Positions 63,170-64,000 of a DNA stretch of 64,000 bases are shown here, piece after piece. The stretch spans positions 1 to 64,000 of the forward strand of contig NZ_PQDH01000015.1 in assembly GCF_002964605.1 (NCBI RefSeq), in the 5' to 3' direction. Numbering within the stretch: the first letter of the stretch is position 1; each line of letters opens with the position of its first letter. The DNA is from Vallitalea okinawensis. GTDB taxonomy: Bacteria > Bacillota > Clostridia > Lachnospirales > PQDH01. The notes beneath the pieces were generated by a model, which was not told where the DNA came from, searched no databases, and saw nothing but the letters and a program-made list of their open reading frames with translations. A program made the position numbers and the translations under genes.

Positions 63170-64000
63170 ATGCAAACATTGGAGAAGGTTTTAAAAGGAA
63201 TTCAACCCTTAGACCAACAAGTGCTAAAGGATGCTGAAAGTCGTGTTGATTTTTTAGCTAAACCCATTGGTAGTCTTGGCAAACTTGAAAAACTAGCCAT
63301 TCAAGTGGCTGGTATAACAGGAAGTATCCATAATCAATTGGATAAAAAGTGTACTGTAGTTATGGCAGCGGACAATGGCGTGTGGGATGAAGGTATTGCC
63401 ATTACACCTCAGCATATAACAGCTGTTCAAACCATTAGCATGCTCAAAGGGATAGCTGGTATAAGTGTTTTATCTAAACAAGCAGGTGCAGATTTGAGAG
63501 TCGTTGATATCGGTATTAAATCAGATGTTAACTACCCTGGACTTGTCCAAAGAAAGATTAGAAAAGGTACACGTAATTTGGCTATAGAGCCTGCTATGAC
63601 TCATGATGAGGTTGTTAGAGCCATCGAAGTAGGTATTCATATTGTCAAAGATTTAGTTGACGAAGGGTATAAGATATTAGGAACAGGTGAGATGGGGATT
63701 GGTAATACCACAACAAGTGCAGCTATTGTAATGGCTTTATCAGGATGTTCTGCTGACTTAGCAGTTGGAAAAGGAGCGGGATTGACTGATGAGGGGCTGA
63801 TCAACAAAAAAAGTATTATTACAAAGGCATTAAATTACCATAGCATTAACCCTTCTGACCCTATTGATGCGCTAGCGAAGGTGGGAGGATTAGATATTGC
63901 TGGTTTAGTAGGATGTTTTCTAGGAGCAGCATATTATAAAATCCCTATTGTCATTGACGGCGTTATTTCAGCAGCAGCGGCCTATACTGCATTTAAGATA
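63170..64000 (+). CDS. cobT: nicotinate-nucleotide--dimethylbenzimidazole phosphoribosyltransferase (3' end outside window)
   Basis: 277 codons run open to the window edge. CobT makes alpha-ribazole phosphate for the lower ligand of cobalamin. Motifs seen are LAKPIGSLGKLEKLA, MAADNGVWDEG, the GEMGIGNTTTSAA catalytic block and the late VIDGVISAAAAYTA. ATG 63170 lies six bases after AAGAAGG; ATG 63164 is also in frame but too close. It is controlled by the upstream cobalamin riboswitch, and further cobalamin genes may follow. Confidence 0.95.
   Translation, partial: MQTLEKVLKGIQPLDQQVLKDAESRVDFLAKPIGSLGKLEKLAIQVAGITGSIHNQLDKKCTVVMAADNGVWDEGIAITPQHITAVQTISMLKGIAGISVLSKQAGADLRVVDIGIKSDVNYPGLVQRKIRKGTRNLAIEPAMTHDEVVRAIEVGIHIVKDLVDEGYKILGTGEMGIGNTTTSAAIVMALSGCSADLAVGKGAGLTDEGLINKKSIITKALNYHSINPSDPIDALAKVGGLDIAGLVGCFLGAAYYKIPIVIDGVISAAAAYTAFKI

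Overview
The window is low-GC (roughly one third G+C) chromosomal DNA. Its genes point to an anaerobic, polysaccharide-degrading member of the Clostridia (Firmicutes). The evidence is strong AGGAGG ribosome binding sites, TTGACA/TATAAT promoters, YesM/YesN-type two-component regulators, S-layer-homology (SLH) anchoring, ATPase-less sugar ABC importers, lipoprotein binding proteins and ferredoxin-like MinD ATPases. The genus cannot be fixed from sequence reading alone. No CRISPR array, insertion sequence, phage gene or integrase was seen.

Layout. 1-1270: the 3' tail of a 23S rRNA, then tRNA-Asn and tRNA-Glu, a 5S rRNA and seven more tRNAs, closed by a terminator. 1330-1461: a gene-free stretch with a cluster of DnaA-box-like sites. 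1560-18244: a beta-mannan utilisation locus. It has a YesM/YesN sensor-regulator pair, a secreted multi-module glycoside hydrolase, an SLH-anchored CE2-type acetylesterase, an ABC importer (binding protein and two permeases), two GH130 phosphorylases and a cellobiose 2-epimerase. Together these can trim and deacetylate mannan outside the cell, import mannooligosaccharides, phosphorolyse them to mannose 1-phosphate, epimerise the reducing-end mannose and split mannosylglucose. 18316-20682: an autoregulated TetR gene with an ABC exporter. 20747-28070 (minus): a LacI-controlled operon with binding protein, two permeases, a GH43 beta-xylosidase-like enzyme and a GH1 beta-glucosidase. LacI-type operators lie in its promoter, and a near-identical site sits on the promoter of the mannan two-component system.

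28485-31058: a translationally coupled four-gene operon, NifX-like / ferredoxin-MinD / ferredoxin-MinD / NifX-like. 31128-36581: small membrane proteins (DUF2752, DUF4234), an ABC exporter, a broken membrane-protein gene, a uroporphyrinogen-decarboxylase-like protein and an AraC regulator. 37055-40598: a TAXI-TRAP transporter with a DUF1850 protein.

40637-54152: two divergent, paralogous MacB-type transporter/two-component loci. The minus-strand one also carries an adaptor protein, a lipoprotein and two TolC-family proteins, which is notable for a presumed monoderm cell. The plus-strand one carries a secreted 39-residue-repeat protein instead.

54259-64000: an AraC/GyrI regulator, a Cys-rich conserved protein, a GNAT acetyltransferase, lysA with a TrmB-type regulator, a CBS/DRTGG Mn-dependent pyrophosphatase, rarA, a YjbQ-family protein, and a cobalamin riboswitch leading into cobT, which runs off the window end.
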